Positions 37,961-48,700 of a DNA stretch of 64,000 nucleotides are shown here, in pieces. Both the position numbers and the translations under genes were made by a program. Source of the DNA: Gammaproteobacteria bacterium (GTDB taxonomy: Bacteria; Pseudomonadota; Gammaproteobacteria; Burkholderiales; Gallionellaceae); contig JAHIZO010000009.1 in the NCBI GenBank assembly GCA_018814405.1, positions 124,001-188,000 of the forward strand, written 5' to 3'. Position 1 is the first letter of the stretch. Every line of letters starts with the position of its first letter. A model generated the notes under the pieces. It had not been told where the DNA came from. It searched no databases and saw nothing but the letters and a program-made list of their open reading frames with translations.

Positions 37961-38949
37961 GCGCAATCAACCACCGCCCGTCCATGCGCTTTGCCTGCGA
38001 TCAATTGCTCGCAAGCTTGCGGCAACTCGCTCAACGTAATCGTATGGGCGATCTTATCCAGTCCGGCCGGGCGCAGATCGGAAGCCAGTCTGCCCCACAA
38101 TTGCTTGCGCAGCAGCATCACGGTCGCAGCCGAATCCACTCCGAGCAGCTTCACACCGCGCAGAATGAAAGGGAATACCGAGGTATTCAAGGCAGCACCA
38201 CCCGCATTGCCATAACTGGCGATCGCACCTTCCAATTGCATGGTACGCGTCAACCAGGCCAAAGCATCGCCCCCCACCCCGTCCAGCGCTCCCGCCCACA
38301 TAGCTTTTTCAAGAGGTCGCGTGCTTTGCATATCGACACTGCTGCGCAACAAAATCTCGCTGGCGCCCAGACTCTTAAGGTAGTCCTGCTCGCTTTCCTT
38401 GCCGGTCAGCGCCACCACGTGATACCCCAGTTGCGCCAGCATCTGCACAGCCAGACTGCCCACTCCGCCGGTCGCGCCGGTGACGATCACCTTGCCTTTG
38501 TCCGGCGTCACATCGTTCTGTTCCAGCCTATGGATCGCCAGCGCTGCAGTGAACCCCGCCGTCCCCAGCGCCATCGCTTCAAACAATGTCAGCCCGATCG
38601 GCAAGGGCACCACCCAGTCCGCAGGCACGCGCGCGTATTCCGCGAAACCTCCATCATGCGCCACACCCATGTCATAACCGGTGACCAGCACCGAATCGCC
38701 AGCGTTGAAACGCGAATCAGCAGAACTCTCAACGATGCCCGCGACATCCACACCACCCACACATGGAAAACGGCGTATCACTTTGCCGGCCCCTGTCGCG
38801 GCCAATGCATCCTTGTAGTTGACACCGGAATGATGGACGCGAATGACGACCTCGCCTGCGTCAAGATCGTTCAGCGTCAGGTCGACCAGCCTGCCCTGAG
38901 ACTTGCCATTCTCGTCAAAAATACGGAAAGCGCGGAAAGTAGCCTTCAT
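37951..38949 (-). CDS. acuI: AcuI/YhdH-type acrylyl-CoA reductase (medium-chain dehydrogenase family, zinc-free)
   Basis: 332 aa NADPH-dependent quinone-oxidoreductase-like enzyme; the YhdH/AcuI branch reduces acrylyl-CoA to propionyl-CoA. N-terminal GroES-like domain with HHSGVNYKDALAATG and GGVDVAGIV; nucleotide-binding GATGGVGSLAVQM near residue 155, followed by TGKESEQDYLKSLGA, the YhdH wording. It follows sucB by 12 bases, in the place where lpd often stands, and so may be transcribed with the TCA operon. A link with propionate or DMSP metabolism is not otherwise supported here. Confidence 0.85.
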   Translation of the reverse strand: MKATFRAFRIFDENGKSQGRLVDLTLNDLDAGEVVIRVHHSGVNYKDALAATGAGKVIRRFPCVGGVDVAGIVESSADSRFNAGDSVLVTGYDMGVAHDGGFAEYARVPADWVVPLPIGLTLFEAMALGTAGFTAALAIHRLEQNDVTPDKGKVIVTGATGGVGSLAVQMLAQLGYHVVALTGKESEQDYLKSLGASEILLRSSVDMQSTRPLEKAMWAGALDGVGGDALAWLTRTMQLEGAIASYGNAGGAALNTSVFPFILRGVKLLGVDSAATVMLLRKQLWGRLASDLRPAGLDKIAHTITLSELPQACEQLIAGKAHGRAVVDCAAK

Positions 38950-38962
38950 AGATAACTAGTCC

Positions 38963-40150
38963 TCATAGATCCAGCAACACCAGTCCCGGCATCTCCAGAT
39001 ATTCCTTTATCGCAACCAAGAACTGCACCGCTTCGCGGCCGTCGATGATGCGGTGGTCGTAGGAGACTGCCAGATAGTTCATCGGACGGATGACGACCTG
39101 TCCGTTCTCAGCCACCGGACGCTCTTTGGTGGCGTGGATGCCGAGGATGGCACTCTGCGGCGGATTGATGATGGGCGTGGACAGCATGGAACCGAACACA
39201 CCGCCGTTGGTGATGGAGAAGGTGCCGCCGGATAATTCTTCCATACCGATCTTGCCGTCCTTGGCACGGGCGGCGAAGTCTGCGATGCGGCGCTCGATAT
39301 CCGCGAAAGACAGCTTGTCCGCGTCACGGATGATGGGCACCACCAGTCCGCGTTCGCTGCCGATGGCAACGCCAATATCGAAGTAGTTGTGGTACAGCAC
39401 ATCGGTACCGTCGACCGATGCGTTGACGACCGGGAATTTCTTCAGTGCATGCACCGCCGCTTTGACGAAAAAGGAAGAGAAGCCAAGCTTCACACCATGC
39501 TTCTTCTCGAACACATCCTTGTAGCGGCTGCGCAACTCCATCACCGGCTGCATATTCACTTCATTGAAAGTGGTGAGGATGGCGGCGTTCGCCTGTGACT
39601 GTAGCAGACGCTCGGCGATGCGCTGGCGGATGCGCGTCATCGGCACGCGCTGCTCGGTGCGATCTTCGCCTGTAGTCGTTACAGACACAGCTGCGGGTGC
39701 CGCTGCAGCAGCAGGCTTCCCCTGAACCGCACTCAACACATCTTCTTTGGTGACCAGACCGTGCTTTCCACTACCTTTCAAACTCGCCGCATCCACTTCG
39801 TGCTCATGCGCCAATTTGCGCGCAGAGGGAGATACCGCTGCAGGGGCTTCTGCTTTGGCGACTGGGTCCGCAGCCACTGCCGGCTCGGCTGCAGAGGGTT
39901 TTGCTGTTGCGGCTGAGTCTATCTGTGCGATGACCTCGCCGCTCACCACCTGCGATCCGCCTTCCTTGAGAATGCGGCTCAGCACGCCGCTCTTGATCGC
40001 GGGCAGTTCTAGTACCACCTTGTCGGTCTCGATGTCGATCAGGTTCTCGCCTTCACTGACTTGCTCGCCGACTTTCTTGTTCCAGGTCAGCAGCGTCGCT
40101 TCGGAGACGGACTCGGAAAGTTGCGGGACTTTGACTTCAATGATGCTCAT
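38963..40150 (-). CDS. sucB: 2-oxoglutarate dehydrogenase E2, dihydrolipoyl succinyltransferase
   Basis: Core of the 2-oxoglutarate dehydrogenase complex. 395 aa. Lipoyl domain with Lys44 in ETDKVVLE; Ala/Pro-rich linker; peripheral subunit-binding domain ([21 protein letters not shown]); catalytic domain ending with [13 protein letters not shown], including the active-site His and Asp. The ATG lies inside the end of sucA (14-base overlap). No E3 gene (lpd) follows. Confidence 0.97.
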   Translation of the reverse strand: MSIIEVKVPQLSESVSEATLLTWNKKVGEQVSEGENLIDIETDKVVLELPAIKSGVLSRILKEGGSQVVSGEVIAQIDSAATAKPSAAEPAVAADPVAKAEAPAAVSPSARKLAHEHEVDAASLKGSGKHGLVTKEDVLSAVQGKPAAAAAPAAVSVTTTGEDRTEQRVPMTRIRQRIAERLLQSQANAAILTTFNEVNMQPVMELRSRYKDVFEKKHGVKLGFSSFFVKAAVHALKKFPVVNASVDGTDVLYHNYFDIGVAIGSERGLVVPIIRDADKLSFADIERRIADFAARAKDGKIGMEELSGGTFSITNGGVFGSMLSTPIINPPQSAILGIHATKERPVAENGQVVIRPMNYLAVSYDHRIIDGREAVQFLVAIKEYLEMPGLVLLDL

Positions 40151-43010
40151 AGTGATGTACTCCTGGTCGGTTCTTGACGTCCAGATCGGGGCGGAAGGCG
40201 GCCTCGATCACTGCTTTCTGTTGTTCGTTATGGATGGCGAGATAGCCGGCAGCCGGTGAGGCCGAGGAAGGTCTCAGTGCGTAATCAAGACGCATGCCTT
40301 TGCGCATCTGGCGCAGCAGATAATGCTGGATGCGGTGCCATGCGCCCTGATTGCCCGGCTCCTCCTGACACCAGACGACTTCGGTCGCGTCCGGGTAGGC
40401 GGCAACTTGCGCGGCAAACTCATCGTGCGGGAAAGGATAGAGCTGCTCGATACGAATGATCGCCATGTCTTGAATGCCGCGCTCGGTGCGCCCTTTGATC
40501 AGGTCGTAATACACCTTGCCGCTACAGGCGATGATGCGACGCACTTTGCTGGCATCCAAACTATCCACTTCCGGGATCACGGCGAGGAAGCCGCCGTGCG
40601 TCAGATCTTCTAACGGCGAGGAAGCATCCTTGCTGCGCAACAGACTCTTGGGCGTGAACACGATCAGCGGCTTGCGTGTCGGTCGCACCATCTGGCGGCG
40701 CAAGAGATGGAATATCTGCGCCGAGTTGGAGGGGATGCACACTTGAATGTTGTAGTCCGCGCATAGTTGCAGATAGCGCTCGATGCGGGCGGAAGAGTGC
40801 TCCGGCCCTTGGCCCTCGTAACCGTGCGGCAGCAGCATGGTAAGGCCGTTCAATCTGCCCCACTTCGCTTCGCCGGACGTGATGAACTGGTCGATGACGA
40901 CTTGGGCACCATTGGCAAAATCGCCAAACTGCGCCTCCCAAACAGTCAAAGTCTCGGGCTCTGCCGTGGCAAAACCATACTCATAGCCAAGCACGGCAGC
41001 TTCGGACAGAATGGAATTGATGACTACGAAGTCCGACTGATCAGGCTCAAGCTTCTGCAACGGCGTGAAATATCCCTTGTCCCATTGCGTGCGGTTCTGG
41101 TCATGCCATACAGCGTGGCGATGGAAGAAAGTGCCGCGTTCGCAATCTTCACCTGACAGGCGTACTGCATAGCCTTCGGTGAGCAAAGTGGCATAAGCCA
41201 AGTTCTCAGCCATGCCCCAGTCCAGCGGCAGCTCGCCCTTGCCCATGGCGACACGGTCGTTCACGATCTTCTGCACGCGCGAATGCAATGTGAAGCCTTC
41301 CGGCACATCCGTCAGTCGCTCGGCCAGTTGTTGCAAACGCTCCAGCGAAACGCCGGTATCGAGCGGGATATTCCACGGCACATCGCCACGGTACTTGGCC
41401 CAGCTCACGCCGTATTCGAAGTGGTAGTCCGGTATCACTTTGGCGATCGGGCTGCGCCCTTCGTCCAGCGCAGTTCGATAGTCGGCGATCATCGCCTCCG
41501 GCTCACCTGCTTCGATCACACCGGACTCCACCAGTTTCTGCCCGTACAAAGCCCGCATGCCGGGGTGCTTGTTGATGTAGCTATACATGAACGGCTGGGT
41601 GACCAGCGGCTCATCTTGTTCGTTGTGTCCCAGTTTTCGGAAGCACACCATATCGATCACAACATCCTTGCTGAACTGCTGGCGGAAATCGAAAGCAAGT
41701 TCGGTCACCATCAACACAGCTTCAGGGTCATTGCCATTAACGTGAAATACGGGTGCCTCGACCATCTTCGCTACGTCAGTGCAATACTGGGAAGAACGTG
41801 CATCCTGTGCCAGCGAGGTCGTAAATCCGATCTGGTTATTGATGACGATATGGACGGTACCGCCGGTCTTATAACCGCGCGTCTGGGAAAGATTGAACGT
41901 TTCCTGATTCACGCCCTGCCCTGCAAAAGCGGCATCGCCGTGCAGCAAGATCGGCAGCACTTCTTTTCCTTTGAGGTCCTTGCGACGATGCTGACGTGCG
42001 CGCACCGATCCTTCCACCACCGGATTGACGATCTCCAGATGCGAAGGGTTGAAAGCAAGCGTGACGTGCATGGGGCCGCCCGGCGTATCGATGTCGGACG
42101 AGAATCCCTGGTGATATTTCACGTCGCCGGAAGTCAGGTGCTCGTGATGGATGCCTTCGAACTCGGCAAACAGATTCTTGGGCTGTTTACCCAAGGTGTT
42201 CACCAACACATTCAGACGTCCACGGTGTGCCATACCAATGACGGATTCCTTCACCCCCTGCTTGCCCGCGCGTTGCAACAGGTGATGTAGCAGCGGTATC
42301 AGCGTCTCACCGCCTTCCAGAGAAAAACGTTTCTGCCCGACATATTTGGTATGCAGGTAACGCTCCAGCCCTTCCGCGGCAGTGAGGTGGGAAAGGATGG
42401 CGCGGCGCGTCTCGGCCGGATAATCCGGCAAGCCCTGCTCACCCTCCAGTCGCGACTGTATCCAGCGTTTCTGTGTCACATTATTGATGTACATGTATTC
42501 CGCACCGACGCTGCCGCAGTAGATGCGGCGCAAACGTTGCAGAATATCGCGCAGAGTCATACGCGCACCGCCCACCAGCGAGCCGGTATTGAACAAGGTG
42601 TTCATGTCCGATTCGGAAAGGTTGTAGTAGGACGGATTCAGTTCGGCGACCTCGGGCTTCACATGGCGCGCGAGTGGATCCAGATCGGCGGCACGCACAC
42701 CAAGGAATCGATGAGCATTGATCAGTTGCAACACCGAAGCTTGCTTGCGCATCTCGTCGGTTTGCGCGACAGACGGCTGTGCTGTTGCAGCGGCGTTGAG
42801 TGCCAATCCTTGGCGGATCGGCGAATGGGCTACGTCGGCATGCGCCCCAGTCGACTGCAGCTTGGCGAAATAATCGCGCCATTCCGGCGGCACGCTGCCG
42901 GGATCGCGCAGATAGTCTTCATACAATCCCTCGATGAACACATTGTTGCCGCCGAACAGCGGTGAGCTGTCTTGCATCACTTGCAGGTAACTGCTCTCGG
43001 GGGCGGTCAT
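40137..43010 (-). CDS. sucA: 2-oxoglutarate dehydrogenase E1
   Basis: Thiamine-diphosphate enzyme decarboxylating 2-oxoglutarate. 957 aa, typical. N-terminal segment [25 protein letters not shown]/Mg region [18 protein letters not shown], and transketolase-like pyrimidine domain near [21 protein letters not shown]. Its presence indicates an oxidative TCA cycle, which many obligate autotrophs lack at this step. It is 11 bases after gltA and overlaps sucB. Confidence 0.97.
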   Translation of the reverse strand: MTAPESSYLQVMQDSSPLFGGNNVFIEGLYEDYLRDPGSVPPEWRDYFAKLQSTGAHADVAHSPIRQGLALNAAATAQPSVAQTDEMRKQASVLQLINAHRFLGVRAADLDPLARHVKPEVAELNPSYYNLSESDMNTLFNTGSLVGGARMTLRDILQRLRRIYCGSVGAEYMYINNVTQKRWIQSRLEGEQGLPDYPAETRRAILSHLTAAEGLERYLHTKYVGQKRFSLEGGETLIPLLHHLLQRAGKQGVKESVIGMAHRGRLNVLVNTLGKQPKNLFAEFEGIHHEHLTSGDVKYHQGFSSDIDTPGGPMHVTLAFNPSHLEIVNPVVEGSVRARQHRRKDLKGKEVLPILLHGDAAFAGQGVNQETFNLSQTRGYKTGGTVHIVINNQIGFTTSLAQDARSSQYCTDVAKMVEAPVFHVNGNDPEAVLMVTELAFDFRQQFSKDVVIDMVCFRKLGHNEQDEPLVTQPFMYSYINKHPGMRALYGQKLVESGVIEAGEPEAMIADYRTALDEGRSPIAKVIPDYHFEYGVSWAKYRGDVPWNIPLDTGVSLERLQQLAERLTDVPEGFTLHSRVQKIVNDRVAMGKGELPLDWGMAENLAYATLLTEGYAVRLSGEDCERGTFFHRHAVWHDQNRTQWDKGYFTPLQKLEPDQSDFVVINSILSEAAVLGYEYGFATAEPETLTVWEAQFGDFANGAQVVIDQFITSGEAKWGRLNGLTMLLPHGYEGQGPEHSSARIERYLQLCADYNIQVCIPSNSAQIFHLLRRQMVRPTRKPLIVFTPKSLLRSKDASSPLEDLTHGGFLAVIPEVDSLDASKVRRIIACSGKVYYDLIKGRTERGIQDMAIIRIEQLYPFPHDEFAAQVAAYPDATEVVWCQEEPGNQGAWHRIQHYLLRQMRKGMRLDYALRPSSASPAAGYLAIHNEQQKAVIEAAFRPDLDVKNRPGVHHYEHH

Positions 43011-43021
43011 CGTCTATCCGA

Positions 43022-44314
43022 TCAGCGTTTATTCACCGGCACGAAATCGCGACGCTCCGCGCCACGGTATAACTGGCGCGGGCGGCCGATCTTCTGCTCG
43101 ACATCGGCCACCATCTCGTTCCACTGCGACACCCAGCCAATGGTGCGTGCCACGGCGAAGATCACGGTGAACATATTGGTCGGGATGCCGATGGCGCGCA
43201 GCACGATACCGGAATAGAAATCGACATTCGGGTACAGCTTGCGCTCGATGAAGTACGGATCGTTCAGCGCGGTCTTCTCCAGCTCCATCGCCAGCTCGAA
43301 CAGTTTGTTGTTCTCCAGCTTGAGTTCCTTCAGCACCTCGTAACATGTCTCGCGCATCACCTTGGCGCGCGGATCCATGTTCTTGTAGACGCGATGACCG
43401 AAACCCATCAGACGGTATTTCTTGTCTTTCACGCCCTGCACATATTCCGCCACGCGTGACACATCACCGATCTCTTCCAGCATCTTCAGCGCGGCCTCAT
43501 TGGCCCCGCCGTGCGCCGGACCCCACAAGGCAGCAATACCAGAAGCGATACAGGCGAAGGGATTGGCGCCACTGGAACCGGCCAGTCGCACGGTAGAAGT
43601 GGAGGCGTTCTGCTCGTGATCCGCATGCAGGATCAGGATGCGTTCCAGTGCGCGCACCAAGATGGGATTGGGCACGTATTCCTCGGCCGGCGTGGAAAAC
43701 ATCATGTACAGGAAGTTCTCCACATAGGAGAACTTGTTCTTCGGATAGACGAAGGGCTCGCCCACGTTGTATTTGTACGCCATGGCCGCGATGGTCGGCA
43801 CTTTGGCCAACAGACGATGGGCGGACACCACACGGTGTTGCGGATTATTGATGTCGAGCGAGTCGTGATAGAAAGCCGACAGCGCGCCGACCACGCCCAC
43901 CATCACCGCCATCGGGTGTGCATCGCGACGGAAGCCATTGAGGAAGCGTGCCAACTGATCATGCACCATGGTATGGCGCGTGATGTTGCTGATGAACTCT
44001 GCTTTCTGTTCCGCATCCGGCAACTCACCATTCAACAGCAGATGGCAGACTTCGAGAAAGTCGGAGTTTTCCGCCAACTGCTCAATAGGATAGCCGCGGT
44101 AATACAGCAAACCCTCATCACCATCGATGAACGTGATCTCGGAGATACAGCTGGAAGTGGAAAAGAATGCAGGATCGTAGGTGAACAAACCGACTTTTCC
44201 CAGATTACGGATGTCGATCACATCCGGACCCAAAGTACCTTTCAGTATTGGTAACTCCAGCGTGCGCCCGTCATCCAGCGTTAATGTTGCGATACGATTG
44301 GTTTCCATATTCAT
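43022..44314 (-). CDS. gltA: Citrate synthase (hexameric type)
   Basis: Condenses acetyl-CoA and oxaloacetate. 430 aa from the ATG at 44314, preceded by AGAGGGGAAGAG; another start upstream would overlap sdhE. It has the N-terminal extension with [19 protein letters not shown] typical of NADH-sensitive Gram-negative enzymes, then [22 protein letters not shown] and the catalytic [13 protein letters not shown]. Between sdhE and sucA in the TCA operon. Confidence 0.97.
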   Translation of the reverse strand: MNMETNRIATLTLDDGRTLELPILKGTLGPDVIDIRNLGKVGLFTYDPAFFSTSSCISEITFIDGDEGLLYYRGYPIEQLAENSDFLEVCHLLLNGELPDAEQKAEFISNITRHTMVHDQLARFLNGFRRDAHPMAVMVGVVGALSAFYHDSLDINNPQHRVVSAHRLLAKVPTIAAMAYKYNVGEPFVYPKNKFSYVENFLYMMFSTPAEEYVPNPILVRALERILILHADHEQNASTSTVRLAGSSGANPFACIASGIAALWGPAHGGANEAALKMLEEIGDVSRVAEYVQGVKDKKYRLMGFGHRVYKNMDPRAKVMRETCYEVLKELKLENNKLFELAMELEKTALNDPYFIERKLYPNVDFYSGIVLRAIGIPTNMFTVIFAVARTIGWVSQWNEMVADVEQKIGRPRQLYRGAERRDFVPVNKR

Positions 44315-44325
44315 CTCTTCCCCTC

Positions 44326-44574
44326 TCAAACCTGTTTTAACCATTCCAGCACTTCGCGCTGTCGCGCCTGCTCCGGCGCTTTATCACCGCGCACCAGATC
44401 CCATAGATCAGTGTCCGGCAGGTCCAGCAATTCATCAAAAGCTTCCCGCTGCTGCGCGTCCAATTGCGCATATCGCTGCTCGACGAAACGCCCCAACAAG
44501 ATATCCATTTCAAGCATGCCACGCCGGCAACGCCAGCGCACCCGCTCCAGAAAAACCGGATCGACAGACGGCAT
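44326..44574 (-). CDS. sdhE: FAD assembly factor SdhE
   Basis: 82-aa protein that helps attach FAD covalently to SdhA. It carries the family motif [15 protein letters not shown] (residues about 15-29). 13 bases after sdhB and 11 before gltA, so it is an operon member next to its client enzyme. Confidence 0.94.
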   Translation of the reverse strand: MPSVDPVFLERVRWRCRRGMLEMDILLGRFVEQRYAQLDAQQREAFDELLDLPDTDLWDLVRGDKAPEQARQREVLEWLKQV

Positions 44575-44587
44575 CAGAATCGCATCC

Positions 44588-45289
44588 TTATACCATCCTC
44601 TTTACCATCATGTCCTTGATCTTGCCGATCGCTTCCGTCGGGTTCAATTCCTTGGGACAGACATCTACGCAGTTCATGATGGTATGACAACGGAACAAGC
44701 GATACGGGTCTTCCAGATTATCCAATCGCGCGGCAGTATCCTGATCGCGCGTGTCTGCAAGAAAACGGTAAGCCTGCAACAACCCAGACGGCCCCACGAA
44801 CTTGTCCGGATTCCACCAGAACGAAGGACAGGCGGTCGTACAACATGCGCACAGGATGCATTCATACAAGCCATCCAGTTCAGCCCTGTCTTCGGGTGAC
44901 TGCAAACGCTCGGTCTCGGGCGGCGGGTCGTTATTCACCAGATACGGCTTGATTGAATGGTATTGTTTGAAGAACTGGGTCATATCCACGATCAAGTCGC
45001 GAATCACCGGCAATCCAGGCAAGGGGCGTATCTCGATCGGCTGTTTGAGCGACGACAATGGCGTGATGCATGCCAGTCCGTTGCGACCGTTGATGTTCAT
45101 CGCATCCGAACCACACACCCCTTCGCGACAGGATTTACGGAATCCCAGACTGTCGTCCTGCTGACGCAGCAGCATCAATGCGTCGAGCAACATGGCATCG
45201 CCCGCCTGCAAGTCAAGATCGAAGTCCTGCATATAAGGTGCGTTGTCGGCTTCCGGGTTGTAGCGATAGATTTTAAAACGAAGGGACAT
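44588..45289 (-). CDS. sdhB: Succinate dehydrogenase iron-sulfur subunit
   Basis: Carries electrons from FAD to quinone through 2Fe-2S, 4Fe-4S and 3Fe-4S clusters. 233 aa. The first cluster site is Cys54, Cys59, Asp62 and Cys74, with Asp in the third position as in E. coli. The next motif is CILCACCTTACPSFWW (from Cys144), then CHTIMNCVDVCPKELNP. Its ribosome binding site GGAGAAGAG lies inside the end of the preceding 32-codon reading frame. Confidence 0.97.
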   Translation of the reverse strand: MSLRFKIYRYNPEADNAPYMQDFDLDLQAGDAMLLDALMLLRQQDDSLGFRKSCREGVCGSDAMNINGRNGLACITPLSSLKQPIEIRPLPGLPVIRDLIVDMTQFFKQYHSIKPYLVNNDPPPETERLQSPEDRAELDGLYECILCACCTTACPSFWWNPDKFVGPSGLLQAYRFLADTRDQDTAARLDNLEDPYRLFRCHTIMNCVDVCPKELNPTEAIGKIKDMMVKRMV

Positions 45290-45291
45290 GA

Positions 45292-45390
45292 TTACTCTTC
45301 TCCGTAAATCATCATGGCCACACTGAGTTTCAGTGCAGGCTCATATCGGTGAAGCCGATGTGAAGCGTAGCGGCCGCAACTAAACTTCAT
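45292..45390 (-). CDS. Candidate 32-aa small protein between sdhA and sdhB
   Basis: Read directly from the minus strand: ATG at 45390, TAA at 45294-45292, 32 codons. AGGAG (45401-45397) stands exactly six bases before the ATG and overlaps the sdhA stop, a canonical signal. The frame ends two bases before the sdhB ATG, so it fills the whole 110-base gap. The peptide begins MKFSCGRYASHRLHRYEP and ends MMIYGEE; it is basic at the start, has no clear membrane helix, and resembles nothing I know. A hairpin inside it (CATATCGG/CCGATGTG, 45350-45370) could instead make this a processing or attenuation element. Confidence 0.45.
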   Translation of the reverse strand: MKFSCGRYASHRLHRYEPALKLSVAMMIYGEE

Positions 45391-45399
45391 CGCGTTCTC

Positions 45400-47163
45400 C
45401 TAGTAGACCCGCGCCTTGAGCGGGAAGGTTTCCACGGTAAGTGGCTTCAGTCGCACCGGCTTGTAATCCAAACGCCTGTCTTCGCTGAAATACAGCGAGT
45501 GCTTGAGCCAACTCTTGTCGTCGCGATCAGGGAAATCTTCGCGCGCATGCGCACCGCGACTTTCCTTGCGCGCCTCGGCAGCGGTCATGGTGGCCTGCGC
45601 CACTTCGATCAGGTTGTCCAACTCCAGTGCTTCGACACGCGCCGTGTTGAACACTTTGCTCTTGTCTTTGATCTCTGTCGTTTTCACACGTTCGGCGACT
45701 TCGCGGATCTTGCTCACGCCTTCCGCCAACAGATCAGGGAAGCGGAACACGCCGCAATGCGTTTGCATCACTTTGCGCATCGCATCACCCACATCGCCAA
45801 CACGCTCGCCATTCTTCTGGTCTTCCAGTCTCGCCAATCGTGCCAGCGGACGGTCCGCCGCATCCGCCGGCAGCGGCTTGTGATTCGGATTGGCCTTCAG
45901 GTCTTCGATGACTTGTCGCGCAGCAGAACGACCGAACACGATCAAGTCCAGCAATGAGTTGCAGCCAAGCCGGTTCGCACCGTGCACCGACACACAGGCA
46001 CACTCACCTACCGCGTAGAAGCCCTGCACCACCACATCCGGGCCGGTTCCCTGCGGCGCAACGACTTGCCCGTGATAGTTGGTCGGTATACCGCCCATCA
46101 TGTAGTGCGCGGTGGGCACGACAGGAATGGGGGCCTTGGATGGATCGACATGCGCGAATTTGAGTGCGATATCGCGGATGCCGGGCAGACGGTGACGGAT
46201 CACTTCATCGCCCAGATGGTCGAGCTTGAGCAGCACGTGATCGCCATGCGGGCCGCAACCGCGCCCTTCTTTGATCTCGGTCGCCATCGCGCGCGACACC
46301 ACATCGCGGCTGGCCAAGTCTTTCGCGGTCGGTGCATAACGCGGCATGAAGCGTTCGCCATCCTTGTTCACCAGAAAGCCGCCTTCACCACGTACACCTT
46401 CGGTGATCAGCACACCCGCGCCATGCACACCAGTCGGATGGAACTGGAAGAATTCCATGTCTTCAAGCGGAATGCCGGCGCGTGCCGCCATGCCGAGCCC
46501 ATCCCCGGTATTGATATAGGCATTGGTGCTGGCGGAGAAGATGCGACCCGCACCGCCGGTGGCGAACAGGGTTGCACGCGCTTCCAGAATCATCACCTCT
46601 GATGTTTCGATCTCCATCGCCACCACGCCCAGCACGTCACCATCCTGATCACGGATCAAGTCGAGCGCCATCCATTCCACGAAGAAGTTGGTGTTGGCTT
46701 TGACATTCTGCTGGTAAAGCGTGTGCAGCAAAGCATGGCCAGTACGGTCGGCCGCCGCGCAGGCGCGCGGCACCGGGTTCTTGCCGTAGTCCTGCATGTG
46801 TCCGCCGAACGGACGCTGATAGATCTTGCCGCTATCGAGCCGGTCGAACGGCATGCCGAAATGCTCCAACTCGTACACCACTTCCGGTGCAGCACGGCAC
46901 ATGTATTCGATGGCGTCCTGGTCCCCCAAATAATCGGAACCTTTCACGGTGTCGTACATATGCCAGAGCCAGTTGTCTTCGTTCACATTGCCCAGCGAAG
47001 CCGCAATACCGCCCTGCGCGGCGACGGTGTGCGAACGCGTGGGGAATACTTTGGACAGTACCGCGACCTTCAGACCCGCGTGTGAAAGTGTCAGCGCTGC
47101 ACGCATGCCGGCACCGCCCGCGCCGACCACGACCACATCGAATGTTCTTTTCGTCAATGCCAT
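45400..47163 (-). CDS. sdhA: Succinate dehydrogenase flavoprotein subunit
   Basis: Oxidises succinate to fumarate. 587 aa. FAD-binding [14 protein letters not shown] near the start, covalent-FAD His45 in [11 protein letters not shown], substrate motif [21 protein letters not shown], and the Arg-containing [16 protein letters not shown]. Its ATG shares one base with the sdhD stop (TGATG). Confidence 0.97.
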   Translation of the reverse strand: MALTKRTFDVVVVGAGGAGMRAALTLSHAGLKVAVLSKVFPTRSHTVAAQGGIAASLGNVNEDNWLWHMYDTVKGSDYLGDQDAIEYMCRAAPEVVYELEHFGMPFDRLDSGKIYQRPFGGHMQDYGKNPVPRACAAADRTGHALLHTLYQQNVKANTNFFVEWMALDLIRDQDGDVLGVVAMEIETSEVMILEARATLFATGGAGRIFSASTNAYINTGDGLGMAARAGIPLEDMEFFQFHPTGVHGAGVLITEGVRGEGGFLVNKDGERFMPRYAPTAKDLASRDVVSRAMATEIKEGRGCGPHGDHVLLKLDHLGDEVIRHRLPGIRDIALKFAHVDPSKAPIPVVPTAHYMMGGIPTNYHGQVVAPQGTGPDVVVQGFYAVGECACVSVHGANRLGCNSLLDLIVFGRSAARQVIEDLKANPNHKPLPADAADRPLARLARLEDQKNGERVGDVGDAMRKVMQTHCGVFRFPDLLAEGVSKIREVAERVKTTEIKDKSKVFNTARVEALELDNLIEVAQATMTAAEARKESRGAHAREDFPDRDDKSWLKHSLYFSEDRRLDYKPVRLKPLTVETFPLKARVY

Positions 47164-47510
47164 CAGAGACCCCAGAGGATTTGCACTGCCCAGATCACAT
47201 ACGCGATCAAAGACAGTATGACCAACACATGGATCAGCAAGCGGACACTGGCCGGCTTCACGTAATCCATCACGATGTCACGCACGCCTATCCATGCGTG
47301 ATAAAAAAGGCTGAGCAGGAACAACAGCGTGAAAATCCGCATCAGGCTGCCCGAGAACAATTCGGTCCATACGTCATAGCCGAAGGCTGGCTGCAACAAC
47401 ACCCAACCCGCAATAACCAAAATATAGACTGCCATCAACACAGCAGTGACACGCTGCGTCAACCAGTCGCGTAGTCCGTAATGCGCGCCGGTCACGATAC
47501 GGTTCACCAT
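47163..47510 (-). CDS. sdhD: Succinate dehydrogenase membrane anchor subunit SdhD
   Basis: 115 aa with three membrane helices. The segment [18 protein letters not shown] contains the haem/quinone-site residues expected of SdhD. Overlaps sdhC by 7 bases and sdhA by one. Confidence 0.92.
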   Translation of the reverse strand: MVNRIVTGAHYGLRDWLTQRVTAVLMAVYILVIAGWVLLQPAFGYDVWTELFSGSLMRIFTLLFLLSLFYHAWIGVRDIVMDYVKPASVRLLIHVLVILSLIAYVIWAVQILWGL

Positions 47511-47878
47511 AGCTTTACTCCCAGAACAACAGTCAATGCCAAGCTCACCGCCATCACCCAGCGACTACTGGCGCGTGCACCGGACAATCCGTGCAGCAGA
47601 TGGAGATCTATCGCCAGATAACGCAGACCCGCACAGAAATGATGCAGGAAAGCCCACATCAAGCCAATCAACGCCAGTTTCACCAGCGCATGATCCAGAT
47701 ACTCAGCGAGGTTGGTATATGTCTCGATGGAGCGCAGACTCTGGTCGAGCATGGCGAGCAACAAGGGCAAAGCCAAGAACAGGATCGCGCCGGAAACGCG
47801 GTGCAGAATGGAAACGAAGCCGGGCAGCGGCAACTTGATTTTATGCAGTGCAAGATGTTTGGGGCGTGTCTTGTTCAT
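47504..47878 (-). CDS. sdhC: Succinate dehydrogenase cytochrome b556 subunit SdhC
   Basis: 124 aa, three membrane helices. N-terminal motif KIKLPLPGFVSILHRVSGAIL with the quinone-site Ser/Arg, and a haem-ligand histidine region LHHFCAGLRYLAIDLH. First gene of the sdh-gltA-suc operon; upstream, 172 bases of divergent intergenic space contain an inverted repeat. Confidence 0.93.
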   Translation of the reverse strand: MNKTRPKHLALHKIKLPLPGFVSILHRVSGAILFLALPLLLAMLDQSLRSIETYTNLAEYLDHALVKLALIGLMWAFLHHFCAGLRYLAIDLHLLHGLSGARASSRWVMAVSLALTVVLGVKLW

Positions 47879-47938
47879 GTCTTATTCCACTACCAAAATC
47901 GAGGGCCAATCTTACACCCGAAGCGTCAGGTTTAGATA

Positions 47939-47967
47939 TCAATACGACCACCACCGATGAGTATTGA
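47939..47967. promoter_or_regulatory. Inverted repeat in the sdhC / winged-helix regulator intergenic region
   Basis: TCAATAC (47939-47945) and GTATTGA (47961-47967) are perfect 7-base arms whose centres are 22 bases apart, about two helical turns, as for a dimeric regulator. Located between the divergent sdhC and winged-helix genes, it is a candidate operator for either. Confidence 0.4.
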
Positions 47968-48050
47968 ATTTCCCAATAAGGATGATTAGCGGCCAAAATG
48001 ACATGCAATCCACCTTGCCATAACCGTACATTAGATGAAAATGCAACGCC

Positions 48051-48386
48051 ATGACCGCCTTCAAAAAACTAAAAACAATCAGGGAATTCGAGAAGGTTCG
48101 TATGCCGCACCTGCGCTCTCACGAAGATTTCGACATCGTGATCGAGGTCGGCTATTACGAAGATATGGGAAAACCATTGACGTTCAAGTGTCTGCTATTG
48201 ATGGGGATCTCTTCCGTCTCGACTGTCCAGCGGCGGGTGCATACACTGGTCGAGGAAGGCATCATCACGCGCACCCGCAGCGAAAGCGACCGGCGTAGCA
48301 TCGAGCTCGGCGTATCCAGCCAGACGCGCAAACTGATAGATCGCTACGTCAAGATGCTGCACACCCACGTAACGAAGCCAACTTGA
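48051..48386 (+). CDS. Small winged-helix (MarR-like) transcriptional regulator
   Basis: 111 aa. The central part, SSVSTVQRRVHTLVEEGIITRTRSESDRRSIELG (about 61-95), has the recognition helix and wing layout of MarR proteins, including the Asp-Arg-Arg turn of the wing. It is shorter than most MarR proteins, so the dimerisation helices are reduced. There is no clear ribosome binding site before the ATG at 48051. It is divergent from sdhC and may control the TCA operon or its own operon; that is inference from position. The next small gene starts two bases after its stop. Confidence 0.68.
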   Translation: MTAFKKLKTIREFEKVRMPHLRSHEDFDIVIEVGYYEDMGKPLTFKCLLLMGISSVSTVQRRVHTLVEEGIITRTRSESDRRSIELGVSSQTRKLIDRYVKMLHTHVTKPT

Positions 48387-48387
48387 T

Positions 48388-48624
48388 ATGCTCATCAACC
48401 AAGCCGAATTCCATAGCAAGGAAGCGATCAAACAGCACGTGGTGCATGCACTAAGTGCCTATGGCGTAGTGGAGAGTATCCATATCCTGGAACCGGCCCC
48501 CAGTAATCCCGTGCTTCTCATCCTCGCCACGATGATCGATATGGAACAAGCCCGTATTGCCTCCAGTTCACTCGGTCTCCGCTCTTTCGGACACAAATCG
48601 CTGATCATCCCCATCTCGCAGTAG
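48388..48624 (+). CDS. Small conserved-looking protein of unknown function
   Basis: 78 aa, starting two bases after the regulator's stop, which argues that it is real and co-translated. No signal peptide, no cysteines, no repeated motif; it has an alpha-beta-alpha-beta flavour with a hydrophobic stretch [13 protein letters not shown] at about 39-51. I do not recognise a family. It sits between a regulator and malate dehydrogenase. Confidence 0.5.
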   Translation: MLINQAEFHSKEAIKQHVVHALSAYGVVESIHILEPAPSNPVLLILATMIDMEQARIASSSLGLRSFGHKSLIIPISQ

Positions 48625-48700
48625 CATTCCCAAACGCTTTCTTCCGCTGCACAAGGAACACTGGCAGAATACCTGCCACACCCACCCGCAGGAGGAAACC

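Noticed and set aside
37951-40150. Search for an lpd (E3) gene after sucB
   Set aside because: The gene present is a zinc-free alcohol-dehydrogenase-family reductase, with no FAD motif or CxxxxC redox pair.
48664-48678. GGCAG-GAATAC-CTGCC-like hairpin before mdh as a riboswitch or attenuator
   Set aside because: Stem of only five pairs with no terminator or conserved aptamer features.
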